Shown here: in pieces, positions 33,569 through 43,060 of the stretch
How the letters are laid out: each line of letters opens with the position of its first letter
Numbering within the stretch: position 1 is the stretch's first letter
DNA from: Candidatus Poribacteria bacterium
Lineage (GTDB): Bacteria; Poribacteria; WGA-4E; WGA-3G
Direction of reading: 5' to 3'
DNA length: 64,000 bases
Assembly: GCA_022821495.1 (NCBI GenBank)
Contig: JAJEDN010000102.1
Coordinates: forward strand, 1-64,000
Translations under genes and position numbers: made by a program
The notes under the pieces: generated by a model
Told to the model about the DNA's origin: nothing
What the model saw: the letters and a program-made list of their open reading frames with translations, nothing else
Databases searched by the model: none

Positions 33569-34957
33569 ATGAGTTGGAATATAGTTGTTGTTGTTTCAGA
33601 TACCTTACGAACCGCTTACCTCAGTCCTTACGGCAATGATTGGATCCAGACCCCGAATTTAGCGCGATTTGCCGAACAGAGCGTCACGTTTACAAATGCG
33701 CACCCAGAATGCTTACCGACGATACCGACGCGCCGCACGCTACATACCGGCAGACGCGCCTATCCGTTTAGTACGTATACCCCCGTGCCGTGGGATAATG
33801 TCTACACCCCCGGTTGGCAGCCGATGTCGTCCGATGAACCCGCAATCGCTGAATCGCTCGTCCGAAATGGGTATCACACCGGTTTCTTCGCCGATGTGCC
33901 ACACTATTTCGTGCCGGGGATGAACTTCACACGCGGGTTCCGACAGTGGCAGTTTGTCCGCGGACAAGCCGAAGACAGATACCGCGGCGGCGCGCATGCC
34001 GATCCTGCGCTGATCTCTCGCTATCGCGGGAATCCAGAGCGTATCCGTGCCCATATTGTGAACGTTCAGCCCGAACGTCCCGAAGAGACCTGGCCCACAG
34101 CGCGGTTGTTCCGCTCTGCAATTGAGTTCGTTGAACACAATCACGAAAACACACCCTTTTATCTCTATGTTGATGGCTTCACACCGCATGAAACATGGGA
34201 AGCGCCTATCCACTATTACGACCTCTACGGTAGCCGAGAGGATCGGGAACCGATCTGTCTCAACCTACCCTACGGTTCGCTCAAGGATGACGAACTTGAG
34301 GCACGACTGCCAAGCGTGAAAGCCAACTATGCGGGCCTCGTAACCCTCGTGGATACTTGGTTCGGACGGTTAGTTGATACGATTGATCGCCTTGGATTAC
34401 GCGAGAACACACTCATCATCTTCCTTGCAGACCACGGCACAAACTTCGCAGAAAATCCGGACAAAGCCACCGGAAAACCCGCGAACTTCATGTATCCAGG
34501 CACGATGGATATTCCTATGCTGGTAAGCCATCCGTCCGGTGTAAACGGCGGCACGACCTGCGATGAATTCGTCTATACGCTGGATGTCCCTGCTACCGTT
34601 ATGGCAGCGAGCCAAGTGGAGCCTGCTGGCGAGATTCAAGGACAGAGCCTGCTCCCACTTGTCGAAGGAAAAGACGGTTTTGCGTCGCGTGAATACCTGA
34701 CGTGTCGTTATGTCAACTCTGTTTGGTATAAAGACGCGAAGAGTTGGTATTTCTCCAGCGTTGATTTTAATGACGGTATACGCCTGTTTGATCTTGAAGT
34801 GGACATCGACTGCCAGCAAAACATCGCTGACCAAGGCGCGGAGCGGATCGCACTTGCCCAAGAACGGATCTTAGCCGATGCGGGTGGACATCTGCCCCAC
34901 TATAAACGCCAAGGCAGAACGGATGCTCTCGGCAGACCACAGTTCGCAGAGGCGTAG
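33569..34957 (+). CDS. sulfatase-fold (alkaline phosphatase superfamily) hydrolase, Thr at nucleophile site
   Basis: This 462-aa protein has the sulfatase fold: VVVSDTLRTAYLSPYG with the metal Asp, TPNLARFAEQ, a TGR block, and FLADHGTNFAE with metal Asp and His. In sulfatases the active-site block is C/S-x-P-x-R followed by L-x-TGR with formylglycine at the first position. Here the aligned block is TIPTRRTLHTGR, putting Thr at the nucleophile. Thr is used by phosphodiesterases of the same superfamily. A phosphodiesterase or phosphatase role is therefore as likely as sulfatase. The start follows the leader repeat. Confidence 0.85.
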   Translation: MSWNIVVVVSDTLRTAYLSPYGNDWIQTPNLARFAEQSVTFTNAHPECLPTIPTRRTLHTGRRAYPFSTYTPVPWDNVYTPGWQPMSSDEPAIAESLVRNGYHTGFFADVPHYFVPGMNFTRGFRQWQFVRGQAEDRYRGGAHADPALISRYRGNPERIRAHIVNVQPERPEETWPTARLFRSAIEFVEHNHENTPFYLYVDGFTPHETWEAPIHYYDLYGSREDREPICLNLPYGSLKDDELEARLPSVKANYAGLVTLVDTWFGRLVDTIDRLGLRENTLIIFLADHGTNFAENPDKATGKPANFMYPGTMDIPMLVSHPSGVNGGTTCDEFVYTLDVPATVMAASQVEPAGEIQGQSLLPLVEGKDGFASREYLTCRYVNSVWYKDAKSWYFSSVDFNDGIRLFDLEVDIDCQQNIADQGAERIALAQERILADAGGHLPHYKRQGRTDALGRPQFAEA

Positions 34958-34982
34958 TCTTAGGAAGGGGAGGATGGAAAAC

Positions 34983-35381
34983 ATGAGTGTTATTTCAGAA
35001 GATATTCAGACACACTGGAGCGTTGTTCAACCTCTCTTTTCAATTCGCGACGAGAAAGAATATGATAAAGCTATTGCAACTTTAAACGCGTTGATTGATG
35101 AAGTGGGAACCAACGAGCAACATCCACTTTATGAACTTCTTGATACACTGGGGACAGTCATACATGTTTATGAGGAGAAACATCATCCAATTCCTGAATG
35201 TAGTGGTGTTGAGGTGCTTAGGTTGTTGATGGAAGAACATCAGCTTGAGCCAACAGACCTCCCCAATCTCGGTTCGCCCAATATTGTTTTGGAAATCCTT
35301 AATGGTGAGCGGGATCTAACGGTTACACACATTCACGCTTTAGCAGAAATGTTTCAGGTTTCACCTGCGGTGTTTGTATGA
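34983..35381 (+). CDS. HigA-like transcriptional regulator/antitoxin
   Basis: This 132-aa protein ends in an HTH segment (VLRLLMEEHQLEPTDLPNLG, LEILNGERDLTVTHIHALAEMFQVSP) of the HigA antitoxin type, after an acidic N-terminal part with HPLYELLDTLG. No HigB toxin lies next to it. ATG 34983 lies nine bases after GGGGAGG; ATG 34974 touches that site. Confidence 0.78.
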   Translation: MSVISEDIQTHWSVVQPLFSIRDEKEYDKAIATLNALIDEVGTNEQHPLYELLDTLGTVIHVYEEKHHPIPECSGVEVLRLLMEEHQLEPTDLPNLGSPNIVLEILNGERDLTVTHIHALAEMFQVSPAVFV

Positions 35382-35428
35382 GGCACGAAGTCGTAAACTA
35401 TCTTTCTGTGGTTAAGGGAGTTTAAGTT

Positions 35429-36667
35429 ATGCGTCTCTCACACTTCAGTATGCCCTATGTTGTTATTCTCGTTGGTATTGTTGCACTGACACTTCTGTTC
35501 TCCTGGAATAGCGTTGCCCAGGACGGTAAATCAAGCCTTTCCGGTCGCGTTGTAGATACCGATGGGAACCCTGTGAGTAGGCTCAGTCTTGCCGTTAAAC
35601 CGGTCGAAATTAACATGGGAAAAGAGGTAGGACAACTCGCGCCGCTCGCATCTTGGCCACGAGCCGTAACGGATGCAGACGGACGTTTCTCTATCGCTAA
35701 TATCGATCCGGTTTCATCAAGGTTAGTGATGTTTCCAGAGCACGGTTCGCGTTTTAAGATTGTGTCCGTTCAAATCGGGGACTTAACTTTCCGTTATTAT
35801 GAGGTGAGTGGTGTCGGTTTTCCGACTTGGTTGGGTCAACTAACTTTTGCGATTGAACCCGGTACGTCTCTTGAAGATGTAGTGGTCAAAGTAGAACCCC
35901 CAGCTATGCGAATCCGGGGACGCGTACTCTTCGCGGATAGAACGCCGCTTGCCAATGCAGAAATTGATCTCACTGTTCGACGACGGCGACTGCGTTATGA
36001 AGGGGTCTTCCCTTTTCGCCGCGTTACTGGCGGAAGTGGGGGCGCTTCAAGGAGCCATACTTGGACTGATGCCCAAGGCTACTTTGTAACATATAATCTA
36101 AGAGGGGCAAGAGAATACTCAGTAGTGGTGAGATATGGAGGGGTGTCCGCTGAGTCAAGATGGGTTCGGCTTGAGAAGGGAGAACGATACGATAAATTCG
36201 TCTTGCGGCTCAACGATTTGGCGGAACACCGTGAGAACCGAAGCAAAAGAGAGAAAGCGCGGCAGGCAGTATGGACGGTGAACCCTGAAAATGATCACGC
36301 TTACAAAAAAATCACATGCGATAGTTGGGCGGACGCGAAAGCTAAAGCAGAAACCGAGGGTGCTTATCTTGTCGCTATCAACGATGCATCGGAGCAGAAA
36401 TGGCTTGAGGCACTTTATCCTGAGAAAGCATTCTTTTGGATTGGACTGAGTGTTCCAAAAGAAGGGGCATCATGGCAGTGGGACAGCGGTGAACCGCTGA
36501 CTTATGCCAACTGGGGAACCGTGGATAGACCTGATAACACATCCACTATTGCAAAGGAAGTTCCGATTGCCCTAATTTTCGCCTCAAAGCGATGGATGGC
36601 AATTGACGCCAATAGCCGATTACTGTCTGTTGTTAAACACGCAATTCTCGAAAAAGAACATTATTAA
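35429..36667 (+). CDS. exported protein with regulatory-like beta domains and C-type-lectin-like domain (1)
   Basis: This 412-aa protein has a signal peptide (VVILVGIVALTLLFSW to about 31). A carboxypeptidase-regulatory-like domain follows (LSGRVVDTDGNPVSRLSL, about 37-130), then a second beta domain (RIRGRVLFADRTPLANAEI). The C-terminal C-type-lectin fold (about 285-412) has NGHAYK-like NDHAYKKI, AEGAYLVAIN-like GAYLVAINDASEQKWL, FWIGLS and WQWDSGEPLTYANW. Bacterial members bind ligands outside the cell. It pairs with the next, paralogous gene. Confidence 0.82.
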   Translation: MRLSHFSMPYVVILVGIVALTLLFSWNSVAQDGKSSLSGRVVDTDGNPVSRLSLAVKPVEINMGKEVGQLAPLASWPRAVTDADGRFSIANIDPVSSRLVMFPEHGSRFKIVSVQIGDLTFRYYEVSGVGFPTWLGQLTFAIEPGTSLEDVVVKVEPPAMRIRGRVLFADRTPLANAEIDLTVRRRRLRYEGVFPFRRVTGGSGGASRSHTWTDAQGYFVTYNLRGAREYSVVVRYGGVSAESRWVRLEKGERYDKFVLRLNDLAEHRENRSKREKARQAVWTVNPENDHAYKKITCDSWADAKAKAETEGAYLVAINDASEQKWLEALYPEKAFFWIGLSVPKEGASWQWDSGEPLTYANWGTVDRPDNTSTIAKEVPIALIFASKRWMAIDANSRLLSVVKHAILEKEHY

Positions 36668-36696
36668 CTACGCCTATGCTATAAGGGGTGCTCGCT

Positions 36697-37998
36697 ATGA
36701 CCGGTTTTCGTTTCGTACAACACACCTTTACTTTGCTAACAGTGCTCCTTGTGTTGAGTTTCGCATGCGTATCCGATATTGCTGCTGAGGTGGAATACGC
36801 AACGTTATCCGGACGTGTTATCACTGCGGAAGGCGAGCCAGTTGCTGGTGCATCTATAATGCTCCAAATGTCAACAGCGGAAACTGATTCTGAAGGGCGG
36901 TTCGCTTTCACCAAAATCTTTCCAGAGCAAACGCGATTAAACGTGCTGCGTAATCCGATGACGGAAATCAGTCCGTCACAGCCAAGCAACACTGAGATTC
37001 GAGCGATTAAGTTTGGGAAAGTAACATTCTATCCGCATGTCTTGCATGATTCGTCTCGAAGTGCTACTTTTGCGATTGAACAGGGAACGGACATCAAGAA
37101 CGTGGAAGTTATTCTGGAACGCCAACTGATTGTTCGAGGCAGGATCGTTTTCAAAAACGGTGAATCGCTTGCTAATACATCCCTTAAAATTAAGATTGAT
37201 CAATTGAATTTGGACGGGACAGACGGTTATGGCTTCAACCGTTCCTTTCAGACAGGAGCAGGTGGAAACTTCGTATATGCTACGTACACCCCTGGAATCT
37301 ATATACTGTCCATTAACCATCACGGGCTTTCTGCGGCATCAGAACCTTTTATTATTGAAGCAACCGAACCGCATGAAACAGTTGTGTTGACACTTAACGG
37401 CAATGCCACCGACCTTTCCGCGCCACCGCCTGAGACACCCAAAAAACAGCGTCTGTATCGCCCGGCGTATGTCTCAGATGCTCCGGGGATGTGGGTGATA
37501 AATCCCGCAAATGGACACGCCTACAAATGGATTGAATGCGCTGACCGAGAGGATGCTCAAATCCAAGCCGCGCTTGAAGATGCACATCTGGTTACGATTA
37601 CGAATGAAGCAGAGCAGATATGGCTTGAAGCCGTTTTTAGACTCGGTCCCTATTGGATCGGTTTGACGGATGTTGAGAAAGAGGGGGAGTGGCAGTGGGA
37701 AACTGGAGAACCTCTTACATACACCCATTGGAAAGAGGATGATGAGAGTCATCGATTTTTGCATGAACCGCCAGCTTTCCTCAAGTTCTTAGGCGTTGAA
37801 GATGAGGAACAGTTCCCGGAAGAAAATAATGAGAAAGACTACGTTATCATGTCCGACTCGACTTGGGACGGGGTGATAGGAGAGTGGAAGGCAGTCGAGC
37901 ATCCAGAAATGGGGCGCATGGCGATTCTTGAGAAAGACGGTTTGCGATCCAAAATACACGGTTTGCCGCTGTCGGACATCATTCCAGAAGATAATTAA
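36697..37998 (+). CDS. exported protein with regulatory-like beta domains and C-type-lectin-like domain (2)
   Basis: This 433-aa paralogue of the preceding gene has the same order: signal peptide ending at a lipobox-like LSFAC, LSGRVITAEGEPVAGASI, a second beta domain with RGRIVFKNGESLANTSL, and the lectin-like domain (NGHAYKWIECADREDAQ, AHLVTITNEAEQIWLEA, YWIGLTDVEKEGEWQW, GEPLTYTHW). The Cys suggests a lipoprotein, unlike the first copy. ATG 36697 follows AAGGGGTG. Tandem duplication followed by divergence is the simplest origin. Confidence 0.82.
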   Translation: MTGFRFVQHTFTLLTVLLVLSFACVSDIAAEVEYATLSGRVITAEGEPVAGASIMLQMSTAETDSEGRFAFTKIFPEQTRLNVLRNPMTEISPSQPSNTEIRAIKFGKVTFYPHVLHDSSRSATFAIEQGTDIKNVEVILERQLIVRGRIVFKNGESLANTSLKIKIDQLNLDGTDGYGFNRSFQTGAGGNFVYATYTPGIYILSINHHGLSAASEPFIIEATEPHETVVLTLNGNATDLSAPPPETPKKQRLYRPAYVSDAPGMWVINPANGHAYKWIECADREDAQIQAALEDAHLVTITNEAEQIWLEAVFRLGPYWIGLTDVEKEGEWQWETGEPLTYTHWKEDDESHRFLHEPPAFLKFLGVEDEEQFPEENNEKDYVIMSDSTWDGVIGEWKAVEHPEMGRMAILEKDGLRSKIHGLPLSDIIPEDN

Positions 37999-38001
37999 TG
38001 T

Positions 38002-38013
38002 AGGACTTACGCA
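38002..38013 (+). repeat. single AGGACTTACGCA end
   Basis: AGGACTTACGCA is the terminal motif of the MITE-like elements at 50449 and 52604. No matching right end is visible within 100 bases, so it may be a solo or decayed end next to the leader repeat at 38042. Confidence 0.45.
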
Positions 38014-38041
38014 GGTGTCTCAAAAGTCCGCCTGACATTAG

Positions 38042-38077
38042 AGATTCACCTTACCGAACCGCAAGGAAAATTAAAAA
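38042..38077 (+). repeat. conserved leader repeat before the MBL gene
   Basis: AGATTCACCTTACCGAACC followed by GCAAGGAAAATTAAAAA abuts ATG 38078. It closely matches the sulfatase-fold leader (ATTCACCTAACCGAACCGC) and shares the core with the other copies. Confidence 0.7.
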
Positions 38078-39940
38078 ATGGAGACCCAATTTTCCCAGTT
38101 GAGCCAACATCTATATGTCCATCACGGACATGTCAATACCGGTATCCTCTGTGATGGAGACCGTGCCCTCCTTATTGATCCGAGTGGCGAGACGCTCCAC
38201 GCCACACTCACAGAACTTGGCATCACAAACGTTGAACAGATCCTGTTTACGCACCACCATCGTGATAGTACAACTGGCTTTCCGATGCCAGATAATGCTC
38301 GCGTTGGGGTTCCTGAGAAAGAGGCATCGTGGTTTGCCGAGGTTGAGACCTTCTGGAACGATTCACAGTACCGGTGGCACCTCTACAATTACCATCCGCA
38401 CAATCTGATGCTTGCCGATGCTATCCGAGTGACAGATACGTATACCGAAGGCGCGCAGATTGCGTGGGGTTCAGCAGTGCTGACAGTCCTCGAAACACCT
38501 GGACATACCGATGGTAGTGTTACTTATCTGGTTGATGTGGACGACAAACGTTTCGCCTTTTCTGGCGACCTCATCTACGACGAGGGTAAATTGTGGGAAC
38601 TCTATAGTTTACAAAAGGGACAGCAGACCAGCGACTATCACGGGTTTCTCGGTGCACGAGAGGAACTGAAGGAGAGCCTTGAAAAGGTTCGTCAGGTATC
38701 ACCAACGGCACTCGTCCCGACACACGGCGTTGTCATGAACGATCCGAACAGGGCAATTGACGCGCTTTTGGAACGGTTAGCGTACTGCTACGATAAATAT
38801 GTGGCAATCTCTGCACTCCGGCACTATTTTCCGCAGCTTTTCGAGGAATTTGATGGACACCCCGGGCACATGCCGATCCGAGAGGGCAAGCCGCCTCCTG
38901 AATTTCTGCGCCACTTCGGTACAACATGGATGATCATCTCCGAAACAGGCGAGGCATTCGTTATGGATTGCGGTTCACCGAATATCCTCAAACAGATTCA
39001 ACAGTTACAAACGGATGGCGAAATTTCGGAGGTTACACAGTTTTGGGTAACACACTACCACGACGATCACGTTAACGCGATCCCCGAATTTCAGGAGGCT
39101 TTTCCCTGTGAAACGATAACAGATACGGTTGTTGCAGAGGTTATCACGAATCCGATCGGCTTTCGGCTCCCCTGTATTTCGCCTTCGGTCACTCGGGTAG
39201 ATCGCATCACACAGGACGGCGATTCTTGGCAGTGGAACGAATTCACGATGACAGCCTACCATTTTCCCGGCCAGACCTATTATCACGGTGGGCTGCTTGT
39301 CGAGGGACGTGGTGTACGGATGTTCTTTGCAGGCGATTCTTTCACAATGGCAGGGATTGACGACTACTGCTCCGGTAATCGGAATTTACTCGGTGCGGAT
39401 GTCGGTTATGAAAAATGCCTGCGTTTGATACAGGAACTCAAGCCGACACATATCTTTAACTGTCATGTCGATCCGGCGTTTGATTTTACCGATGCCGAGA
39501 TTGCGTGGATGTTGGACACACTCGCTGAACGTGAGAAATGTTATACCGAACTCTTCCCTTGGGACCACGCCAACTACGGCATGGACGAACACTGGGTGCG
39601 CTGCTATCCTTATGAACAGGAAGGTACACCCGGCGGAACAGCACAGTTGCGCGTAGAGGTAACGAACCATTCGGACGAGCCACGCACAGCGACTGCCCAA
39701 CCGATTCTACCAGCATCATGGGGTATGGAAATCGCTTCCAGAGAAACAACGATTCCACCGAGAACAGACGGGCACATCGACTTTTCTATTCCGATTCCAC
39801 AGTCCTGTGAAGCATTGGGACGAATTGTAATCCCCGTGGACATCACCTATAACGGACAACCGCTTGGTCAATTTCGGGAAGCGATCTTCGTTCTTAATGG
39901 TAGTAGGCATACGCCGTTATGCCGTAACAACGGGAGTTAA
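38078..39940 (+). CDS. double metallo-beta-lactamase-fold hydrolase
   Basis: This 620-aa protein has two metallo-beta-lactamase domains. The first (about 10-230) has FTHHHRDSTTGF, PGHTDGSVTYL, FSGDLIYDE and VPTHG; the second (about 295-470) has WVTHYHDDHVNAI, FPGQTYYHGG, FAGDSF and FNCHVDP. A C-terminal immunoglobulin-like tail (about 525-610) follows. The first domain has THHHRD, lacking the second His-Asp pair spacing of the usual HxHxDH, while the second has a full HxHxDH. The substrate is unknown. The VOC and dioxygenase genes follow on the same strand. Confidence 0.85.
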   Translation: METQFSQLSQHLYVHHGHVNTGILCDGDRALLIDPSGETLHATLTELGITNVEQILFTHHHRDSTTGFPMPDNARVGVPEKEASWFAEVETFWNDSQYRWHLYNYHPHNLMLADAIRVTDTYTEGAQIAWGSAVLTVLETPGHTDGSVTYLVDVDDKRFAFSGDLIYDEGKLWELYSLQKGQQTSDYHGFLGAREELKESLEKVRQVSPTALVPTHGVVMNDPNRAIDALLERLAYCYDKYVAISALRHYFPQLFEEFDGHPGHMPIREGKPPPEFLRHFGTTWMIISETGEAFVMDCGSPNILKQIQQLQTDGEISEVTQFWVTHYHDDHVNAIPEFQEAFPCETITDTVVAEVITNPIGFRLPCISPSVTRVDRITQDGDSWQWNEFTMTAYHFPGQTYYHGGLLVEGRGVRMFFAGDSFTMAGIDDYCSGNRNLLGADVGYEKCLRLIQELKPTHIFNCHVDPAFDFTDAEIAWMLDTLAEREKCYTELFPWDHANYGMDEHWVRCYPYEQEGTPGGTAQLRVEVTNHSDEPRTATAQPILPASWGMEIASRETTIPPRTDGHIDFSIPIPQSCEALGRIVIPVDITYNGQPLGQFREAIFVLNGSRHTPLCRNNGS

Positions 39941-39948
39941 AAAAACTT

Positions 39949-40368
39949 GTGCTAAACTTATCACATTCTACTGTTGACATCGCTATTACCTGTAGCGATT
40001 TTGCAGCGTCATTGGACTTCTATCACAATAAGTTGGGTTTTGAGATTGTGTTGGATCTGGAGATTCCAGATAACTTGGCTCGCGATGTCGGACTCGCGCC
40101 GACCGGCTTTCGGCAAGTCCGTCTCAAGGCAGGCAACACGCTCATCAAATTGATGGATATCGAATCACCGCCACCGAAACCAGCAGATGAATTCTCGGCG
40201 GGTGTCCGCTGGCTCACTTTCTTTGTCGAGGACATTCAAGAAGCCGTTGAGAATTTGAAGCAGAACGGTGTTGAATTTCTCTCCGAACCCATAAGTGCAC
40301 CCGATGCCGCTGGTGTGGCATGTGCGCCGGATCCCGATGGTATTTTAATTGAACTTGTCCAAATATGA
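39949..40368 (+). CDS. VOC family (glyoxalase/bleomycin resistance) protein
   Basis: This 139-aa protein starts with GTG and has two beta-alpha-beta-beta-beta modules: SDFAASLDFYHNKLGFEIVLD at the start and PDPDGILIELVQI at the end, with metal-site-like His, Glu and Asp positions. Members include glyoxalases, dioxygenases and epimerases; the reaction is not determinable. It overlaps the next gene region and is likely co-transcribed. Confidence 0.88.
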   Translation: MLNLSHSTVDIAITCSDFAASLDFYHNKLGFEIVLDLEIPDNLARDVGLAPTGFRQVRLKAGNTLIKLMDIESPPPKPADEFSAGVRWLTFFVEDIQEAVENLKQNGVEFLSEPISAPDAAGVACAPDPDGILIELVQI

Positions 40369-40376
40369 GGGGCGTT

Positions 40377-41258
40377 ATGAAGGTATTAACTGATTCCCAA
40401 ATCCAAGATTTTAACGAAAATGGCTATCTCTTAATCGAGGACGCGCTTGCTCCTGATGACCTAAATCCCCTTATTGCTGAGTTTGAGAAGATTGTTGATA
40501 CAGGGGCATCGGAACTCTACGCGGAAGGTGAAATTGACTCGGAATTTAAGACGGAAGCATTTGACACCCGTTTAGCAAAAATTACAGCGCAATCCCCTGC
40601 CGTATTTCAGAAGGTATTCAGCGGTGCACACACGGGGCCAGCACTCTTCGAGTTACTGGTCAATCCGAAATTACTTGACATCGCCGAGTCGCTTGTCGGA
40701 CCGGAGATTATGTGTCATCCAGCATACCGAGTCCGCCCCAAACTCCCTGAACACGATCGGACCCTCGTCCCGTGGCATCAAGACGCAGGCTATATGGAGC
40801 CTAAATGCGATTCCGTTTTACAACTCACGATCTGGATTCCGTTGATAGATGCCACAGTTGAAAACGGGTGCATGGAAGTTATCCCGCATGCTCATCGGGA
40901 CGGCGTTTTTCGTCATCGCCACTCTGAACGCTTCTATCTTGAGATAACGCCAGATGCATTGCCTGAAGTTGAATCGGTAGTCGTTCCCGTCAAATTTGGT
41001 AGCGTTCTCCTGTTTACCAATCTGACCCCACATCGTTCTATTCCGAATGTTAGCAATCAAGTTAGATGGAGCGTTGATTCACGCTATCAGGACGCGGCGG
41101 AACCGACCGGTTATCAACCGGAAGCCGGTTTTCTCGCACGGAGCCGACTGCACCCTGAAGATGTTGTCGCCACACCAGAGGCATTCAAACGGGTGCGTGA
41201 TGAACACCAACCCGGTCCCGGTCCAAATCGGTGGGCAAAGGAGAACAATAATGCGTAA
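40377..41258 (+). CDS. phytanoyl-CoA dioxygenase (PhyH) family protein
   Basis: This Fe(II)/2-oxoglutarate-dependent dioxygenase of about 293 aa has the metal motif VPWHQDAGYMEP (HxD), a distal His in FTNLTPHRSIPN and the substrate-side RWSVDSRYQ arginine. ATG 40377 is preferred because GAGGGG lies five bases upstream; ATG 40365 overlaps the previous stop. The substrate is unknown. The frame overlaps the next gene by eight bases. Confidence 0.87.
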   Translation: MKVLTDSQIQDFNENGYLLIEDALAPDDLNPLIAEFEKIVDTGASELYAEGEIDSEFKTEAFDTRLAKITAQSPAVFQKVFSGAHTGPALFELLVNPKLLDIAESLVGPEIMCHPAYRVRPKLPEHDRTLVPWHQDAGYMEPKCDSVLQLTIWIPLIDATVENGCMEVIPHAHRDGVFRHRHSERFYLEITPDALPEVESVVVPVKFGSVLLFTNLTPHRSIPNVSNQVRWSVDSRYQDAAEPTGYQPEAGFLARSRLHPEDVVATPEAFKRVRDEHQPGPGPNRWAKENNNA

Positions 41259-41742
41259 TTTCAAGCAGTTGTCTCCATTCTTTCTTATTCTCGTCTTATT
41301 ATTGAGTGGTGCGACCCGATCAACCGAGGAGCAAAAGCCGGAGGGGGTTAAACTCCGCGGTACTGTCGTCTGCTTAGCGGAGGAGATGCATACGCACTAT
41401 AAGGTTGCACTCTTTGGGAACCATGAACATCTGTACGGGGTCAAGACCGAAGAGGGCGAATACTACACCCTCCTACGGACATCGTTAGCAGAAGCACTCT
41501 TTGTTGACGAGCGGTTGCATGAGAAAGACTTGATCATCAATGGTCGTGTCTTTCCTAAGACGCAATTGTTAGAAGTAACCCGCTTTCTCTCAATCAAGGA
41601 TGGCGTTGTGCATGATCTCTACTACTACTGCGATACATGCTACATCCGCGCAGTCGCACCGGGAAATTGCGACTGCTGTCAGGCGCCAGTCGTGTTGATT
41701 GAAAGACCGCTAAATAAGGATTCTCTAATTCCATCGCCATAA
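41251..41742 (+). CDS. exported Cys-rich hypothetical protein
   Basis: This 163-aa protein has a signal peptide (LSPFFLILVLLLSGATRS). The mature part carries VKLRGTVVCLAEEM, a YTLLRT strand and a C-terminal cluster CDTCYIRAVAPGNCDCC that could bind a metal or form disulfides. The long upstream open frame is a shadow of the dioxygenase gene; AAAGGAGAACAATA fixes ATG 41251. The two genes overlap by eight bases. Confidence 0.78.
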   Translation: MRNFKQLSPFFLILVLLLSGATRSTEEQKPEGVKLRGTVVCLAEEMHTHYKVALFGNHEHLYGVKTEEGEYYTLLRTSLAEALFVDERLHEKDLIINGRVFPKTQLLEVTRFLSIKDGVVHDLYYYCDTCYIRAVAPGNCDCCQAPVVLIERPLNKDSLIPSP

Positions 41743-41766
41743 GGTTGACTTCAAAGGAAATTGATT

Positions 41767-42960
41767 ATGAAAAAACGACCCAAAATCGCTGCGATTGTGA
41801 CGATTTATCATAAATACTCGCACGCACAGCACATTGTTGATCGGTTCTTGGAAGGCTACGGTTGGAACAGCCGACACCACTATCCACCGATGGATCTGGT
41901 CGCGCTCTATGTCGAACAGGTCGGAGACAACGACTTCAGTCGCGACAGATTGGAGCGTTTCCCAACAGTGAAGGGATACCCCACGATTGCCGAAGCACTC
42001 ACACTTGGCGGCGAGGAATTGGCTGTCGACGGTGTCCTGCTTGTCGGTGAACACGGCGAATATCCGACCAACGAAAAAGGGCAACGCCTTTATCCGCGTT
42101 ATGAGCACTTCAAACAGATGGTTGAGGTGTTTGAACGGAGTGGGCGCGGGGTACCAGCGTTCAACGATAAGCATCTCTCATGGAACTGGGAGTGGGCACG
42201 TGAGATGTACGACATCTCTCAATCTATGGACTTCGCGTTTATGGCAGGCTCCTCGCTACCGGTTACGTGGCGCACCCCTTCTATTGATATGCCGCTTGGT
42301 GTTCCGGTTTCGGAGGCGGTGTGCGTCGGTTATGGCGGTGTGGATAGTTACGATTTCCACGCGTTGGAAACCCTGCAGTGTATGGTAGAACGCCGCGAGG
42401 GTGGCGAGAGCGGTGTGAAATGGCTGCAGGCATACCGCGGCGACGCGTTCTGGGAAGCACATCACGCCAAACTCTGGTCGCGTGAACTCTTTGAATCCGC
42501 GCTCTGTCGGAGTCATACCCTTACACCGTCACGTCCAGGGTTTAACAATCCGTTTCCAACTTTAGACGAGTTGAAGGAGATTGTGAAAGACCCGATAGCC
42601 TATCAATACGAACACAACGACGGACTCAAGTCTACCATGATTCTGATGAACGGATTGGTGCAGGATTTCAACTTCGCTGCTTATATCGGATCGGACGACG
42701 AAATTCTATCGACGCAGATGTATCTCCCGATGCCACCCGCACGGACGACATTGGCGAACTTCTTTTCACCGCTGGTTAACAATATCGAGCAGATGTTCTT
42801 GACAGGTGAGGCGACATATCCGGTTGAACGCACACTGTTAACGACAGGACTCGTTGCAGCAGGCGTTGATAGCCTCTTCACCGACAGCACAAAACAAGAG
42901 ACACCGCATCTGGACATCGCCTATCAGCCAACAAAAGATTCAACTTTCTGGAGGACGTAA
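41767..42960 (+). CDS. conserved-type hypothetical protein, family copy A
   Basis: This 397-aa protein is not assigned to a named family. It has an N-terminal Rossmann-like start (KIAAIVTIYHKYSHAQHIVDR) and motifs YPTIAEALTLGGEELAVDGV, LVGEHGEYPTNEKGQ, PAFNDKHLS and GSSLPVTWR, all kept in the neighbour copy B. FEYNDGLKS-like HNDGLKSTMILMNG follows in the C-terminal half. The pattern of a nucleotide-fold domain plus larger second domain is loosely like Gfo/Idh proteins. ATG 41767 is preferred to TTG 41761. Confidence 0.72.
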   Translation: MKKRPKIAAIVTIYHKYSHAQHIVDRFLEGYGWNSRHHYPPMDLVALYVEQVGDNDFSRDRLERFPTVKGYPTIAEALTLGGEELAVDGVLLVGEHGEYPTNEKGQRLYPRYEHFKQMVEVFERSGRGVPAFNDKHLSWNWEWAREMYDISQSMDFAFMAGSSLPVTWRTPSIDMPLGVPVSEAVCVGYGGVDSYDFHALETLQCMVERREGGESGVKWLQAYRGDAFWEAHHAKLWSRELFESALCRSHTLTPSRPGFNNPFPTLDELKEIVKDPIAYQYEHNDGLKSTMILMNGLVQDFNFAAYIGSDDEILSTQMYLPMPPARTTLANFFSPLVNNIEQMFLTGEATYPVERTLLTTGLVAAGVDSLFTDSTKQETPHLDIAYQPTKDSTFWRT

Positions 42961-42973
42961 AAGGTGGAAGGTT

Positions 42974-43025
42974 GGAAGGATTGGGAAAGCGGATCTTCTT
43001 CCGCCCTTCCATCCTTCCTTTTCTC
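42974..43025 (+). terminator. imperfect long hairpin between family copies
   Basis: GGAAGGATTGGGAAAGCGGA (from 42974) can pair with TCCGCCCTTCCATCCTTCC (to about 43018), followed by TTTTC. It may terminate or attenuate transcription between the two paralogues. Confidence 0.5.
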
Positions 43026-43060
43026 TACCCCTTTTACTATTCTTAGCATAGGAGAAAAAT

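Noticed and set aside
41047..41250. N-terminal extension of the Cys-rich exported protein
   Set aside because: It overlaps the dioxygenase gene in another frame and would bury the signal peptide; ATG 41251 has a ribosome binding site.
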